From positions 9,042-73,041 of the forward strand of contig JAZRXG010000020.1 in the NCBI GenBank assembly GCA_045600105.1: 64,000 bases of DNA, written 5' to 3'. The notes under the pieces were generated by a model. That model had not been told where the DNA came from. It searched no databases and saw only the letters and a list, made by a program, of their open reading frames with translations. Of this stretch, positions 8,192 through 16,407 are shown piece after piece (within the stretch, counting starts at the first letter, position 1; every line of letters begins with the position of its first letter). The position numbers were made by a program, and so were the translations under genes. Source of the DNA: UBA1206 sp045600105 (lineage in GTDB: Bacteria; Bacillota; Clostridia; Oscillospirales; CAG-382).

Positions 8192-10383
8192 TAAAACATT
8201 TTCCGGAACAATTCGTTTCATTTGAAGACAGCGGTGTCGCAAGACACCCCGAATACCCGCTCGTCGGCGAAAACGTCACGGTCGACTGCGCCGTTATCGG
8301 AAACGACGGCACCCCCGTGCTCTCACTTCAGCGCGGAGCGGTCGTGCAGACCGTTACGCCTTCCGTTTTGGGGAAAGGAAGATTCCGCTTTGACCTCGGC
8401 TCTTTCGAAAAGCCCTGCAGCGCCGTATACAGCATTGAATGCGGGAACGAAAAGACGAAGGATTACGTTCTTCCCGTCTGCACCGAAAAAGAATATACCT
8501 CTTTCTCTTCCCTTTTCTTACGTGAAGACGGTGTCTGCGCCGACCTCGGCGGCGGGCTTATGATGACCTTTGCCAAGGGAAAAGGCTTTGAAGCGAACTG
8601 CGTTTACGGCAAAGCGTGCGGCTCGCCCATAACCGCTTATTCAACGCGTATCGGGAGCAAGACCTTCTCCGCCGACGCAAAAGGGCTCTGGAAGGTCACC
8701 GAAGACGGAAAGACCCTTCTTGACGTAAAGGGCATAAAAGTCGTATCCGACAAGGACGGCAAGGTCGTTTCGACTGAAATCAAAATGGACGTTCCCTGCT
8801 CGCACGTTTTCGGAACGGGCGAAAGATTCGACACGGTCGATCAGATAGGCAAAGGAACTTCGGGGCTCGTTGAGGAAAGATGCTTCTATCAGGAGGAAGT
8901 CACCTACATTCCCATCCCGTTCTTCTTCACCGACACCGGCATCGGATATTATTGCAACGGCACCGTACCCGCCGCGATGAACTTCGGCATCCCCTTCACG
9001 ATTAAACGCGAAGCCGACGGAAACACGATATTCAACGACGTCATCCTCTGCGGAACGCCCTCCGACGTGCTTTCCGCCTATTATTCCTACAGCGGCTCCC
9101 CCGCGCTTCCTCCCGACTGGACCTTCGGTGTCTGGGTATCCGCCAACGGCTGGAACAGGACTGAGGAAGTATACGAAGTATTGGAAGAAATGGACAAGAA
9201 CGATTACCCCGCGTCGGTACTCGTGCTTGAACCGTGGAGCGACGAAAAGACCTACCGCGTCTGGGACCCCGTCAGATTCGCGGGTCACGAGCAGATGATG
9301 AAGGACGTGAGGGCAAAAGGGCTCCACGTCGTTCTGTGGCAGATCTCCACGATACACAACAGCCGTCCGGGCAGAGTATGCGACGACGAGATCGAATCGC
9401 TCGAGCACGGCTATCACATAAAGAACGCCGACGGCACTCCGTTCCGCATACCCGACGGCTGGTGCAAGGACTCGATGGTAGTCGACTTCACCAACCCCGA
9501 AGCGGTGAAATGGTGGTTCGGAACGAGAAAGCATCTGCTTGACGAGGGAGTCGAGGGCTTCAAGACCGACGGCGGCGAATATCTGCTCGACAAGACCGTG
9601 CGTCTTTACGACGGCACGAGCGGACTCGCGGCACGCAACAAGCACCCCGTGCAGTATCAGAAAGCATATCACGATTTCTTCAAGGAAAACGGCGTGAACG
9701 GCGTGATATTCAGCCGTTCCGGCTACGCGGGCTCGCAGTGCTCGCCCATGCACTGGGCAGGCGACCAGTCGAGCGAGTGGAGAGAGCTCAGAGGACAGTA
9801 CACGGCGGGAATTTCCGCGGGACTTTCGGGACTCATCTTCTGGGGATTCGACATCGGCTCTCTCGGCGGCCCGCTTCCCGATAAAGAGCTTTACATACGT
9901 TCAACGTCGCTCGCGTGCTTCTGCCCCGTGATGCAGTGGCACTCGATGGTAATGCCCGACCAGCTCGCGCCCCGTCTCAACAAGGCGGAGTACAACGACC
10001 GTTCCCCCTGGAACCTCGCGCGTCAGTTCAACGACGACGGGATACTCACCGCCGCAACTTATTACGCAAAGCTCAGATATACCCTTATGCCCTATATCAT
10101 TGAAGAAGCAAAGAACTGCGTTGAGACTTCGCGTCCGCTGATGGCTCACCTCTGCTTCGACTTCGCGGACGACGAAAAAGCGTGGAAGACGAACGATGAG
10201 TATATGTTCGGCAGATCCCTCCTCGTCGCCCCCGTCATCGACAAGGGCGTCACCTCAAGGGACGTTTATCTCCCCGACGGCGAATGGGAGGATTTCTTCA
10301 CTCACGAAAAGATAAGCGGCGGAAAGACCTTCAAAGTCGACTGCCCGTTTGACAAGATCCCCGTATACAAGAGGATAAAATGA
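8188..10383 (+). CDS. Glycoside hydrolase family 31 (alpha-glucosidase/alpha-xylosidase type)
   Basis: 731 residues, with no signal peptide. An N-terminal beta-sandwich (about 1-270) precedes a TIM barrel. The predicted nucleophile is Asp461 in FKTDGGEY and the acid/base Asp526 in HWAGDQSSEW, followed by ISAGLSGLIFWGFDIG, typical of GH31. The family covers alpha-glucosidases, alpha-xylosidases and sulfoquinovosidases; the exact substrate cannot be read from these motifs. Cytoplasmic location and linkage to glucokinase fit hydrolysis of imported alpha-linked oligosaccharides to glucose. It overlaps its neighbours on both sides by 4 bp. Confidence 0.9.
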   Translation: MIKHFPEQFVSFEDSGVARHPEYPLVGENVTVDCAVIGNDGTPVLSLQRGAVVQTVTPSVLGKGRFRFDLGSFEKPCSAVYSIECGNEKTKDYVLPVCTEKEYTSFSSLFLREDGVCADLGGGLMMTFAKGKGFEANCVYGKACGSPITAYSTRIGSKTFSADAKGLWKVTEDGKTLLDVKGIKVVSDKDGKVVSTEIKMDVPCSHVFGTGERFDTVDQIGKGTSGLVEERCFYQEEVTYIPIPFFFTDTGIGYYCNGTVPAAMNFGIPFTIKREADGNTIFNDVILCGTPSDVLSAYYSYSGSPALPPDWTFGVWVSANGWNRTEEVYEVLEEMDKNDYPASVLVLEPWSDEKTYRVWDPVRFAGHEQMMKDVRAKGLHVVLWQISTIHNSRPGRVCDDEIESLEHGYHIKNADGTPFRIPDGWCKDSMVVDFTNPEAVKWWFGTRKHLLDEGVEGFKTDGGEYLLDKTVRLYDGTSGLAARNKHPVQYQKAYHDFFKENGVNGVIFSRSGYAGSQCSPMHWAGDQSSEWRELRGQYTAGISAGLSGLIFWGFDIGSLGGPLPDKELYIRSTSLACFCPVMQWHSMVMPDQLAPRLNKAEYNDRSPWNLARQFNDDGILTAATYYAKLRYTLMPYIIEEAKNCVETSRPLMAHLCFDFADDEKAWKTNDEYMFGRSLLVAPVIDKGVTSRDVYLPDGEWEDFFTHEKISGGKTFKVDCPFDKIPVYKRIK

Positions 10384-11891
10384 TGAGGAAACGTGTTTTG
10401 TGCCTCGTTCTTCTCGCGTTTTTCATCATGGGTCTCGCGTCGTGCGGTGAAAGCGGCGGAAGCGAAACGAGCGAAAAAGCCGAGGAATCGAGCGAAGTGA
10501 CCGTTCCGCCCACGGTATACACCGTCGTCTACGCGAAAGCGTACGGCTCTTACGCCGAAAGCGTCGCGGACGCGGTAAAAGAGGCGTCGGGACTTGAATT
10601 CGAGTGCGTGCAGTACGCCGGAGGCGAAACGCCCGAAAACTCCATAATCATCGGCGACGTTGCCGACGGAGTCGGTTCGACCCTTTCGAAAGGGCTGAAC
10701 GACAAGGATTACGGCATCAAAAAAGAAAACGGCAGGATTTATCTCTATTCGGGCGTCAAGAAGACGATGCAGTACTGCGTTGACTTCTTCGTTTCCGAAT
10801 ACGTCGGCGAAAGAGGTGTATCAGACGACGTGAAGGATGTTTTTTACGACCACGCCTATCCGCTTGAGAATCACACCGTCAACGGCGTGTCTCTCGGCGA
10901 ATTCAAGATAATCTACGCCGACACCAAAAACGAAGCCAAGTACGCGGATGCTGCCGCCGACTTCAAAAGTTATCTCAAGGAAGAGGGCGCGTTCAAAACG
11001 GTAGCGGCAAACAGTCAGAGGGCAGAGACCGATCATGAGATAATACTCGGCGTCGTCACGGAACGCGAACTCACCAAAGACGAAAAAGAAAACAAATTCG
11101 CCTACAACGCCTACAAAGTGACCGTGTCGGGCGGCAAAGTCGCCGTCGTGGGCAACAACGCCGTCGCCGTATGGCACGGACTGATGGCGTTCCTTGAAGC
11201 TTTCGACGAAAACGGAAGCATCACCGACACCGTCATCGAAGGAACGTGCGACATCGTGAAGGTGTCCTGCGTGGGCGACTCGATAACCGAGGGCGGCAAC
11301 TCGTCCGACCCGTACAGCATGACCTATCCCGTGTATCTCCAGCGTATGCTCGGCTGGGACTACCTCGTCAAGAATCACGGTCACAGCGGTTATTCCGTTG
11401 TCTTCACCGACGAATACAGCTACACCAAGAGCGACAGATTCATGCTCGCCAAGGCGTTCAAACCCGACGTCGTGATATATATGCTCGGCACCAACGACTG
11501 CAACCCCGGACAGGCCTACAAGAGCTGGGACGACGGCAAGCGCGAGGCGCGTTATATCGAAGACACCGACAGATACTTCGACGCCTTCATCAAAGCCAAC
11601 GAAAACGTACAGATCTTCGTCTGCATCCCTCCGACGCTCTGCTATTCCACCGTATGGCCGTGGGAGGAATGGGCGAAGCGCATCACCGAGCACACCAGAA
11701 TACTCAACGAACAGATAGCGCTTTCTCACGGTTACCCCATCGTGGATATGTATTCCTGGTCAGTCGAGCATCCCGAGGTCTTCCCCGACGGTCTGCACCC
11801 CAAGGACGGCTCGTACAAGGACTACGCTCAAAGAGTTTACGACGAGATCATCGGCGTCATCAAAACGCCCGCCGACCTCGACAATAAATAA
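10380..11891 (+). CDS. SGNH/GDSL hydrolase lipoprotein
   Basis: 503 residues. The signal peptide has lipobox LASC (Cys about 22), followed by a short Ser/Glu linker. Residues about 40-290 are an unrecognised domain with alternating strands. The C-terminal 210 residues are an SGNH hydrolase with all blocks: GDSITEGG (Ser301), a block II Gly, GTNDCN (block III) and DGLHP (Asp470, His473). Such lipoproteins usually remove acetyl groups from surface polysaccharides. In this operon it probably deacetylates a glycan before uptake and cleavage by the GH31 enzyme (inference). Confidence 0.85.
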   Translation: MMRKRVLCLVLLAFFIMGLASCGESGGSETSEKAEESSEVTVPPTVYTVVYAKAYGSYAESVADAVKEASGLEFECVQYAGGETPENSIIIGDVADGVGSTLSKGLNDKDYGIKKENGRIYLYSGVKKTMQYCVDFFVSEYVGERGVSDDVKDVFYDHAYPLENHTVNGVSLGEFKIIYADTKNEAKYADAAADFKSYLKEEGAFKTVAANSQRAETDHEIILGVVTERELTKDEKENKFAYNAYKVTVSGGKVAVVGNNAVAVWHGLMAFLEAFDENGSITDTVIEGTCDIVKVSCVGDSITEGGNSSDPYSMTYPVYLQRMLGWDYLVKNHGHSGYSVVFTDEYSYTKSDRFMLAKAFKPDVVIYMLGTNDCNPGQAYKSWDDGKREARYIEDTDRYFDAFIKANENVQIFVCIPPTLCYSTVWPWEEWAKRITEHTRILNEQIALSHGYPIVDMYSWSVEHPEVFPDGLHPKDGSYKDYAQRVYDEIIGVIKTPADLDNK

Positions 11892-11906
11892 AAAAGGAGA
11901 AACATC

Positions 11907-13379
11907 ATGAAAGCAAAGGTATATTCCGTTCTTCTCATCTGCGCGATGCTCCTAGTTTTCTGCGTTTCGTGCAGTGAAAAAGCCCCCGAAGAATCCAAAG
12001 CCGTGTCGGAAGCGGGTACCGTTTCGGCTGCCGAATCGCTCCCCGAAGAGAGCTCCGCCGAGGAATCGAGCGAAGACGAGTTCTACGACGGTCTTCCCGA
12101 CGTCAATTTCGACCGCGATTTCACCATTCTTCAGAGGACCGAGTACAAGTATGAGTTCGCCGAAGACGAGCAGGCGAGCGAAAAGGTCAACACCCTCATC
12201 GCCGAAAGAAACAGACTCGTCGAAAACCGTTTCGGCGTAAGGATCAAAACCATCGAACAGAACGGCGCCTGGGGCGTTCACGAAGATTTCATGAACTACG
12301 TCAGGAACACCGTCAACGGCAGCACCGCCGACTATCAGCTCATCGCCGGCTACGCCGCCATCACCCCGTCGCTCGTATACGACGGACTGTTCGTCAACTG
12401 GCACGAGGTCGAGCACATCAACCTCGACAAAAAATGGTGGTCGCAGGACTTCATCAGCGAAATGTCCATCAACAACAATCTCTATATGATCACCGGCGAC
12501 ATTGCCATCACGATGTGGGAAGCGATGTACTGCATGTTCTTCAACAAGGACCTTGCCGCCGCCAACAACCTTGAGCTTTACGACATGGTACGCGAAGGCA
12601 AATGGACGTTCGACGCGATGCACCAGATAATCAAGGACACCTATATCCCCGTCGATGATCCCGAAAGCCGCGTTTACGGCTACTGCACCGCGTTCACCAC
12701 GCAGGTAGACGTATATCAGGACGCGTTTGACATCCCCGTTACCGAAAAGGACGGAAACGGCAGACCTTATTTCACCATCAACCAGGAAAAGACCCAGAAC
12801 GCGCTTGAAATGATAAACAGCCTCGTCAACGGCACCGATTATTCCAAGTTCTTCGCCGTGGGCGCCGATGAATGCAAAGTATTCTTCGGTCAGGGCAAAT
12901 CGCTCTTCAGCCCGCTTCCTCTCGGATACGGCACCGACCTGCAGTCCTACGACGTCGAGTACGGCATTCTTCCTATGCCCAAATACAACGAGGAACAGGA
13001 CGCGTATCATTCCACCTGCTCCGACTTCTATTCCGTATTCGCCATTCCTCTCACGGCTGCCGACGACACCGATTTCATCGGCACGATAACCGAGGCGCTC
13101 TGCGTTGAGTCCTCGCGCTCCGTTATTCCCGAATACTACAACCTCGTTCTCAAGACCAGAAACACGAGCGACGACGACTCCGCCGAAATGATCGAGACCG
13201 TCAGAGCCGGACTGCTCTGCAACTTCGGCTATCTCTATTCCTACACCCTCGATTGGCCCGCTCATCAGCTCAACATCTGCGTCAACAACAAAACGGGCAG
13301 CTTCTCGACCAACTGGCAATCCAAGGAATCGATGTTCGAAATCAACCTCGAGCACGAGCTTGAAGCTTATTTCAACTGA
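11907..13379 (+). CDS. Extracellular solute-binding lipoprotein (family 1-like)
   Basis: 490 residues. The lipobox is FCVSCS (Cys about 22), followed by about 45 residues of Ser/Glu/Pro linker. The mature part reads DFTILQRTEYKYEF, RNTVNGSTADYQLIAGYAAI, MYCMFFNKDLAAANNLE and REGKWTFDAMHQIIKD, the pattern of ABC sugar-binding proteins. No permease or ATPase gene is nearby, so it may share a permease encoded elsewhere or act as a surface glycan binder. It is the last gene of the operon, 15 bp after the SGNH gene, and is followed by a strong terminator. Confidence 0.82.
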   Translation: MKAKVYSVLLICAMLLVFCVSCSEKAPEESKAVSEAGTVSAAESLPEESSAEESSEDEFYDGLPDVNFDRDFTILQRTEYKYEFAEDEQASEKVNTLIAERNRLVENRFGVRIKTIEQNGAWGVHEDFMNYVRNTVNGSTADYQLIAGYAAITPSLVYDGLFVNWHEVEHINLDKKWWSQDFISEMSINNNLYMITGDIAITMWEAMYCMFFNKDLAAANNLELYDMVREGKWTFDAMHQIIKDTYIPVDDPESRVYGYCTAFTTQVDVYQDAFDIPVTEKDGNGRPYFTINQEKTQNALEMINSLVNGTDYSKFFAVGADECKVFFGQGKSLFSPLPLGYGTDLQSYDVEYGILPMPKYNEEQDAYHSTCSDFYSVFAIPLTAADDTDFIGTITEALCVESSRSVIPEYYNLVLKTRNTSDDDSAEMIETVRAGLLCNFGYLYSYTLDWPAHQLNICVNNKTGSFSTNWQSKESMFEINLEHELEAYFN

Positions 13380-13396
13380 CAGAAAACAAAGCAATT

Positions 13397-13428
13397 CCGC
13401 GGTGCGTTTGCACCGCGGTTTTTGTTTT
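13397..13428 (+). terminator. Intrinsic terminator of the glucokinase operon
   Basis: A perfect 9-bp stem (CCGCGGTGC / GCACCGCGG) with a GTTT loop, followed by a T-rich run, lies 18 bp after the solute-binding-protein stop. Confidence 0.9.
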
Positions 13429-13434
13429 ATGCTC

Positions 13435-13463
13435 TTGACAAAATCGCCGTCATATGCTACAAT
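13435..13463 (+). promoter_or_regulatory. Promoter of the TetR-family gene
   Basis: Consensus TTGACA (13435-13440) and TACAAT (13458-13463) are separated by 17 bp. The last base of the -10 box is the first base of the palindromic operator. Confidence 0.85.
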
Positions 13464-13493
13464 GCGCAACAGTCGTTGCGCAACACTTGTTGC
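13463..13493 (+). promoter_or_regulatory. Tandem palindromic operator, probably for the TetR regulator
   Basis: Two overlapping palindromes share the form GCAAC-N4-GTTGC. The first (13463-13482) has perfect 8-bp arms TGCGCAAC and GTTGCGCA around AGTC. The second (13480-13493) has 5-bp arms around ACTT. Both lie between the -10 box and the start codon, the usual place for a TetR autorepression site. Confidence 0.75.
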
Positions 13494-13506
13494 AAAGGAG
13501 AAAGAA

Positions 13507-14169
13507 ATGCCGCCGAAACCCAAACACACAAAAGACGAAATCATCAACGCCGCTTTGAAAATTGCAAGCCTGAACGGACTCGACAACGTCAAAGCCCGCG
13601 ACGTGGGAGAATATCTCTGCTGCTCTTCGCGCCCGATATTCACGTTTTTCGAGAATATGGACGAGCTGAAAAAGTCAGTACGCGCAAAGGCTTTCGAGCT
13701 TTTTCATTCGTATACCAACATTGCCGACGGTTATACCCCGTCGTTCAAAATGCGCGGAATGCAGATGATAAGGTTCGCGAAAGACGAACCGCATCTGTTC
13801 CGCATGCTGTTTATGACGCGCGGTGACGAAAAGCCGCTTGACGTATACATAAAAGAACGTATGTCGGGCTTTGAAAAAGACGTCGACGGCATCGTCAGCC
13901 TGTACGGCGTCACGCGCAGGGACGCCGAGCGCGTGTTCGGTCAGCTCTGGGTACACGCCTACGGTATATGCGCGCTGTGCGTCGCGGGTGCGTGTGAGAT
14001 CACCGAAAACGATTTTGCCCGTATGCTCGGCGAAAGCTTTGAAAGCGAGATGCTGTTCATCAAAAACGGCACGCGTTCCCTTGCCGACAGGCTGCCGAAG
14101 CCGAACTTCTCGGATGAAGCCGCGGCAATGTCGCGCCCGTTTACCGAAATCGCGGAGGAAGAAAAATGA
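13507..14169 (+). CDS. TetR/AcrR-family transcriptional regulator
   Basis: 220 residues from the ATG at 13507, which has an AAAGGAG site at 13494-13500; the open frame extends further upstream but lies across the promoter and operator. The N-terminal helix-turn-helix is TKDEIINAALKIASLNGLDNVKARDVGEYLCCSSRPIFTFFEN, typical of TetR. The C-terminal domain is all-helical, with a WVHAYGICALCVAG helix like the TetR_C families that bind small ligands. It probably represses itself and the tiny downstream membrane peptide through the tandem palindrome. The ligand is unknown. Confidence 0.85.
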   Translation: MPPKPKHTKDEIINAALKIASLNGLDNVKARDVGEYLCCSSRPIFTFFENMDELKKSVRAKAFELFHSYTNIADGYTPSFKMRGMQMIRFAKDEPHLFRMLFMTRGDEKPLDVYIKERMSGFEKDVDGIVSLYGVTRRDAERVFGQLWVHAYGICALCVAGACEITENDFARMLGESFESEMLFIKNGTRSLADRLPKPNFSDEAAAMSRPFTEIAEEEK

Positions 14170-14303
14170 AAAAGAAAATCATAATCGCTCTCATCGTCAT
14201 CGCGGCTCTTTTCGCGCTTTCCGTTGCCGCCTACCTCATATATCTGCTCATCACCTTCGTCATCCCCGTCGCGCCGAAACTGATATTCTCTTTTCTTAAA
14301 TAA
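14166..14303 (+). CDS. 45-residue single-span membrane peptide
   Basis: A short frame starting MKKKIIIALIVIAALFALSV begins in the TetR stop codon (ATGA overlap). It encodes one long hydrophobic helix of about 30 residues after a Lys-rich start, with a short tail APKLIFSFLK. The overlap makes translational coupling to the regulator likely. It could be a small stress or transport-modulating peptide, or merely a retained short frame. Confidence 0.5.
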   Translation: MKKKIIIALIVIAALFALSVAAYLIYLLITFVIPVAPKLIFSFLK

Positions 14304-14340
14304 TTATGCAAAAATCACAAGAATAAATTATGTATTTTTG

Positions 14341-14369
14341 TTGACAAACCGCGTGACGTATGGTATACT
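14341..14369 (+). promoter_or_regulatory. Promoter of glyA
   Basis: TTGACA (14341-14346) and TATACT (14364-14369) with a 17-bp spacer and a TG extension before the -10. It drives the riboswitch leader. Confidence 0.85.
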
Positions 14370-14380
14370 ACACGCAAGTT

Positions 14381-14467
14381 TTAAAAGCAAGTCCCCTGCT
14401 ACCGACGGATAATCGCGGAGCACCGCGAAGGAACGGGGTGACTTTTAACGCCGACCGTCTGGGCACG
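14381..14467 (+). ncRNA. ZTP (pfl) riboswitch in the glyA leader
   Basis: The leader contains the conserved ZTP elements in order: a P1 arm (TTAAAAG...CCCC, pairing with GGGG...CTTTTAA at 14434-14447); an ACCGACGGA strand (14401-14409); a short hairpin CGCGG-AGCA-CCGCG; a following GAAGG; and the 3' element GCCGACCGTCTGGGC (14450-14464). The last element matches pfl RNAs that I know from studied ZTP riboswitches. These RNAs sense the purine intermediate ZTP/ZMP, a signal of 10-formyl-tetrahydrofolate shortage, and turn on one-carbon genes such as glyA. Confidence 0.85.
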
Positions 14468-14503
14468 CTTGAACCGTCTGTTCAAACGCGCCCATTTTAT
14501 TTT
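14460..14503 (+). terminator. Riboswitch expression-platform terminator
   Basis: TGGGC and TTGAAC pair with GTTCAA and GCCCA across a CGTCT loop, followed by TTTTATTTT. The 5' arm reuses the TGGGC of the aptamer, so ligand binding and termination are mutually exclusive. ZTP should therefore allow read-through into glyA. Confidence 0.8.
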
Positions 14504-14532
14504 CAAAAATCCAAAAAGACGAGGGAAAAAGA

Positions 14533-15768
14533 ATGAACTTTTTTGAAGAACTGAAAAACTACGACATCGAGGTCGCTTCCGCCTGCGACGCCGAGCTTAT
14601 GCGTCAGCGTCACAACATCGAACTCATCGCAAGCGAAAACATCGTTTCCAAAGCGGTGCTGCTCGCCGCCGGCGGAGTGCTCACCAACAAATACGCCGAG
14701 GGCTACCCTTCCAAACGCTACTACGGCGGCTGCCAGTGCGTTGACGTTGTGGAAGAGATCGCCAGAGAACGTGCCAAGAAGCTCTTCGGCGCGGAACACG
14801 CCAACGTTCAGCCTCACTGCGGCGCAAGCGCAAACCTCGCCGTTTTCTTTGCCCTTCTCAATCCGGGCGACACCGTCATGGGCATGAACCTTCAGCAGGG
14901 CGGCCACCTTTCGCACGGTTCCCCCGTCAACATCTCGGGCAAATATTTCAACGTCGTTCCCTACGGCGTTGACCCCGTTACCGAGCGCATCGACTACGAT
15001 GAAATGCTTCGCATCGCCAAGGAATGCCGTCCCAAGCTCATTGTCGTCGGCGCAAGCGCCTATTCGCGCATAATCGACTTCCCCCGCTGCAGGGAGATCG
15101 CCGATGAAGTCGGCGCCTACCTTATGGTAGACATGGCTCACATCGCGGGTCTCGTCGCCGCGGGCGTACATCCCTCCCCCGTTCCCTACGCCGACGTCGT
15201 CACCACCACCACTCACAAAACGCTCCGCGGTCCCCGCGGCGGCATGATTTTGTGCAAAGAATCCCTTGCCAAAGCCATCGACAAAGCCATCTTCCCCGGC
15301 ACTCAGGGCGGTCCCCTCATGCACATCATCGCGGCTAAAGCCGTCGCTCTCGGCGAAGCAATGACCGATGAATTCAAGGCTTACGCTTCTCAGATAGTTT
15401 CCAACGCTTCCGTCCTCTGCTCGTCCCTCATGGAACGCGGCATCGACATCGTTTCCGGCGGTACCGACAACCACCTCATGCTGCTCAAGCTCATAAAGAA
15501 CAACATTTCCGGCAAAGAGCTCGAGGCAAGACTTGACGAGGTGCACATCACCGCCAACAAGAACACCGTTCCCAACGACCCCGCAAGCCCCTTCGTAACG
15601 AGCGGACTCCGCATCGGCACTCCCGCGGTCACGACCCGCGGCTTCAGGGAACCCGAAATGAAGCTCATCGCCGACTGGATAAGCGACATCATCGAAGACT
15701 ACGAAGGCTGCAAAGCCCGCATTTCCGACGAAGTACAGTCGCTCTGCGAACAGTTCCCCATTTATTGA
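14533..15768 (+). CDS. glyA: Serine hydroxymethyltransferase
   Basis: 411 residues, normal length. It converts serine and tetrahydrofolate to glycine and 5,10-methylene-tetrahydrofolate using pyridoxal phosphate. The cofactor lysine is Lys229 in TTTTHKTLRGPRGG. Other family blocks include IASENIVSKAV, NKYAEGYPSKRYYGG, QPHCGASANLAVF and GGTDNHLMLL. The ribosome binding site GAGGG precedes the ATG. Expression is controlled by the ZTP riboswitch. The stop codon lies inside the first unit of a perfect 15-bp tandem duplication. Confidence 0.97.
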   Translation: MNFFEELKNYDIEVASACDAELMRQRHNIELIASENIVSKAVLLAAGGVLTNKYAEGYPSKRYYGGCQCVDVVEEIARERAKKLFGAEHANVQPHCGASANLAVFFALLNPGDTVMGMNLQQGGHLSHGSPVNISGKYFNVVPYGVDPVTERIDYDEMLRIAKECRPKLIVVGASAYSRIIDFPRCREIADEVGAYLMVDMAHIAGLVAAGVHPSPVPYADVVTTTTHKTLRGPRGGMILCKESLAKAIDKAIFPGTQGGPLMHIIAAKAVALGEAMTDEFKAYASQIVSNASVLCSSLMERGIDIVSGGTDNHLMLLKLIKNNISGKELEARLDEVHITANKNTVPNDPASPFVTSGLRIGTPAVTTRGFREPEMKLIADWISDIIEDYEGCKARISDEVQSLCEQFPIY

Positions 15769-15784
15769 CTCCCCATTTATTGAC
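15755..15784 (+). repeat. 15-bp perfect tandem duplication at the glyA stop
   Basis: The unit TCCCCATTTATTGAC occurs at 15755-15769 and again at 15770-15784. The first copy encodes the last residues and stop of GlyA; the second is untranslated and repeats the stop. Confidence 0.9.
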
Positions 15785-15802
15785 CAAGTAAAAAAACATA
15801 AT

Positions 15803-15828
15803 AAAAAAGCCGCATACGCGGCTTTTTT
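15803..15828. terminator. Bidirectional terminator between glyA and the convergent lipoprotein gene
   Basis: AAAAAAGCCGC-ATAC-GCGGCTTTTTT is symmetrical, with a T run on both strands, between two convergent genes. Confidence 0.88.
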
Positions 15829-15843
15829 GATTTTTTATTCAGT

Positions 15844-16320
15844 TTACTGCTTATCTTGTTTTTCGAAAACGTAGCTCATATCGATATGAATGGTGATGCC
15901 TTCCGATACAACGTCTCCTCTGACTACCCATTCGATCGTATCGTCATTTTTGATAAGAACGAATTCCCCGTTTTTCATGGTTTTGTCATTGGCAGCTTCT
16001 TCGTAAAAACCTTTATCTTTAATAACGATCTCATTTTCTTCAAGAGTGTAGCCGTATTTATCGGTTTTTTCGCCCGTCTTTTTGAAAGAAATCTTCTTGG
16101 ATCCAAGCACGATGGACACATCTTCAAATTCTTCGGTCGGGAAGCTCTCAACGATGGCGCTTCTGAGTTCAGCGGTATAGTCCTCTCCGCCGATCGTGAT
16201 TTTGTTGATCTTGATCGAATCGAATTCGTACAAATCACCGTCTTCACCGCAGGAAATGAGCGTGAATGCGCAGGACAGCATCATTACGACGCAGAGGATG
16301 AGGGATAATGCTTTTTTCAT
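15844..16320 (-). CDS. Small lipoprotein of unknown function
   Basis: 158 residues. Signal peptide with lipobox TLISC (Cys about 25). The mature part is short, charged and beta-rich (SIVLGSKKISFKKTG, GYTLEENEIVIKDKG, GEFVLIKNDDTIEWVV), suggesting a single small extracellular domain. I do not recognise the family. It is a lone gene with its own promoter, GC-poorer than its neighbours. Confidence 0.72.
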   Translation of the reverse strand: MKKALSLILCVVMMLSCAFTLISCGEDGDLYEFDSIKINKITIGGEDYTAELRSAIVESFPTEEFEDVSIVLGSKKISFKKTGEKTDKYGYTLEENEIVIKDKGFYEEAANDKTMKNGEFVLIKNDDTIEWVVRGDVVSEGITIHIDMSYVFEKQDKQ

Positions 16321-16350
16321 AATTCTTCTCCTTTATACTATGATAAATGC

Positions 16351-16379
16351 ATTATAAAAGAAATGCTATATTTTGTCAA
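16351..16379 (-). promoter_or_regulatory. Promoter of the 158-residue lipoprotein
   Basis: On the minus strand TTGACA (16374-16379) and TATAAT (16351-16356) are separated by 17 bp. Confidence 0.85.
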
Positions 16380-16407
16380 TACTTTTTTAACATTTTATCA
16401 ACAGTTA

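Noticed and set aside
13360..13506. Longer N terminus for the TetR protein
   Set aside because: The extension would be translated through the previous gene's stop region, a terminator, the promoter and the operator. The ATG at 13507 has a proper ribosome binding site.
14381..14467. Glycine or THF riboswitch upstream of glyA
   Set aside because: The conserved glycine and THF aptamer sequences are absent, while the ZTP elements are present in order.
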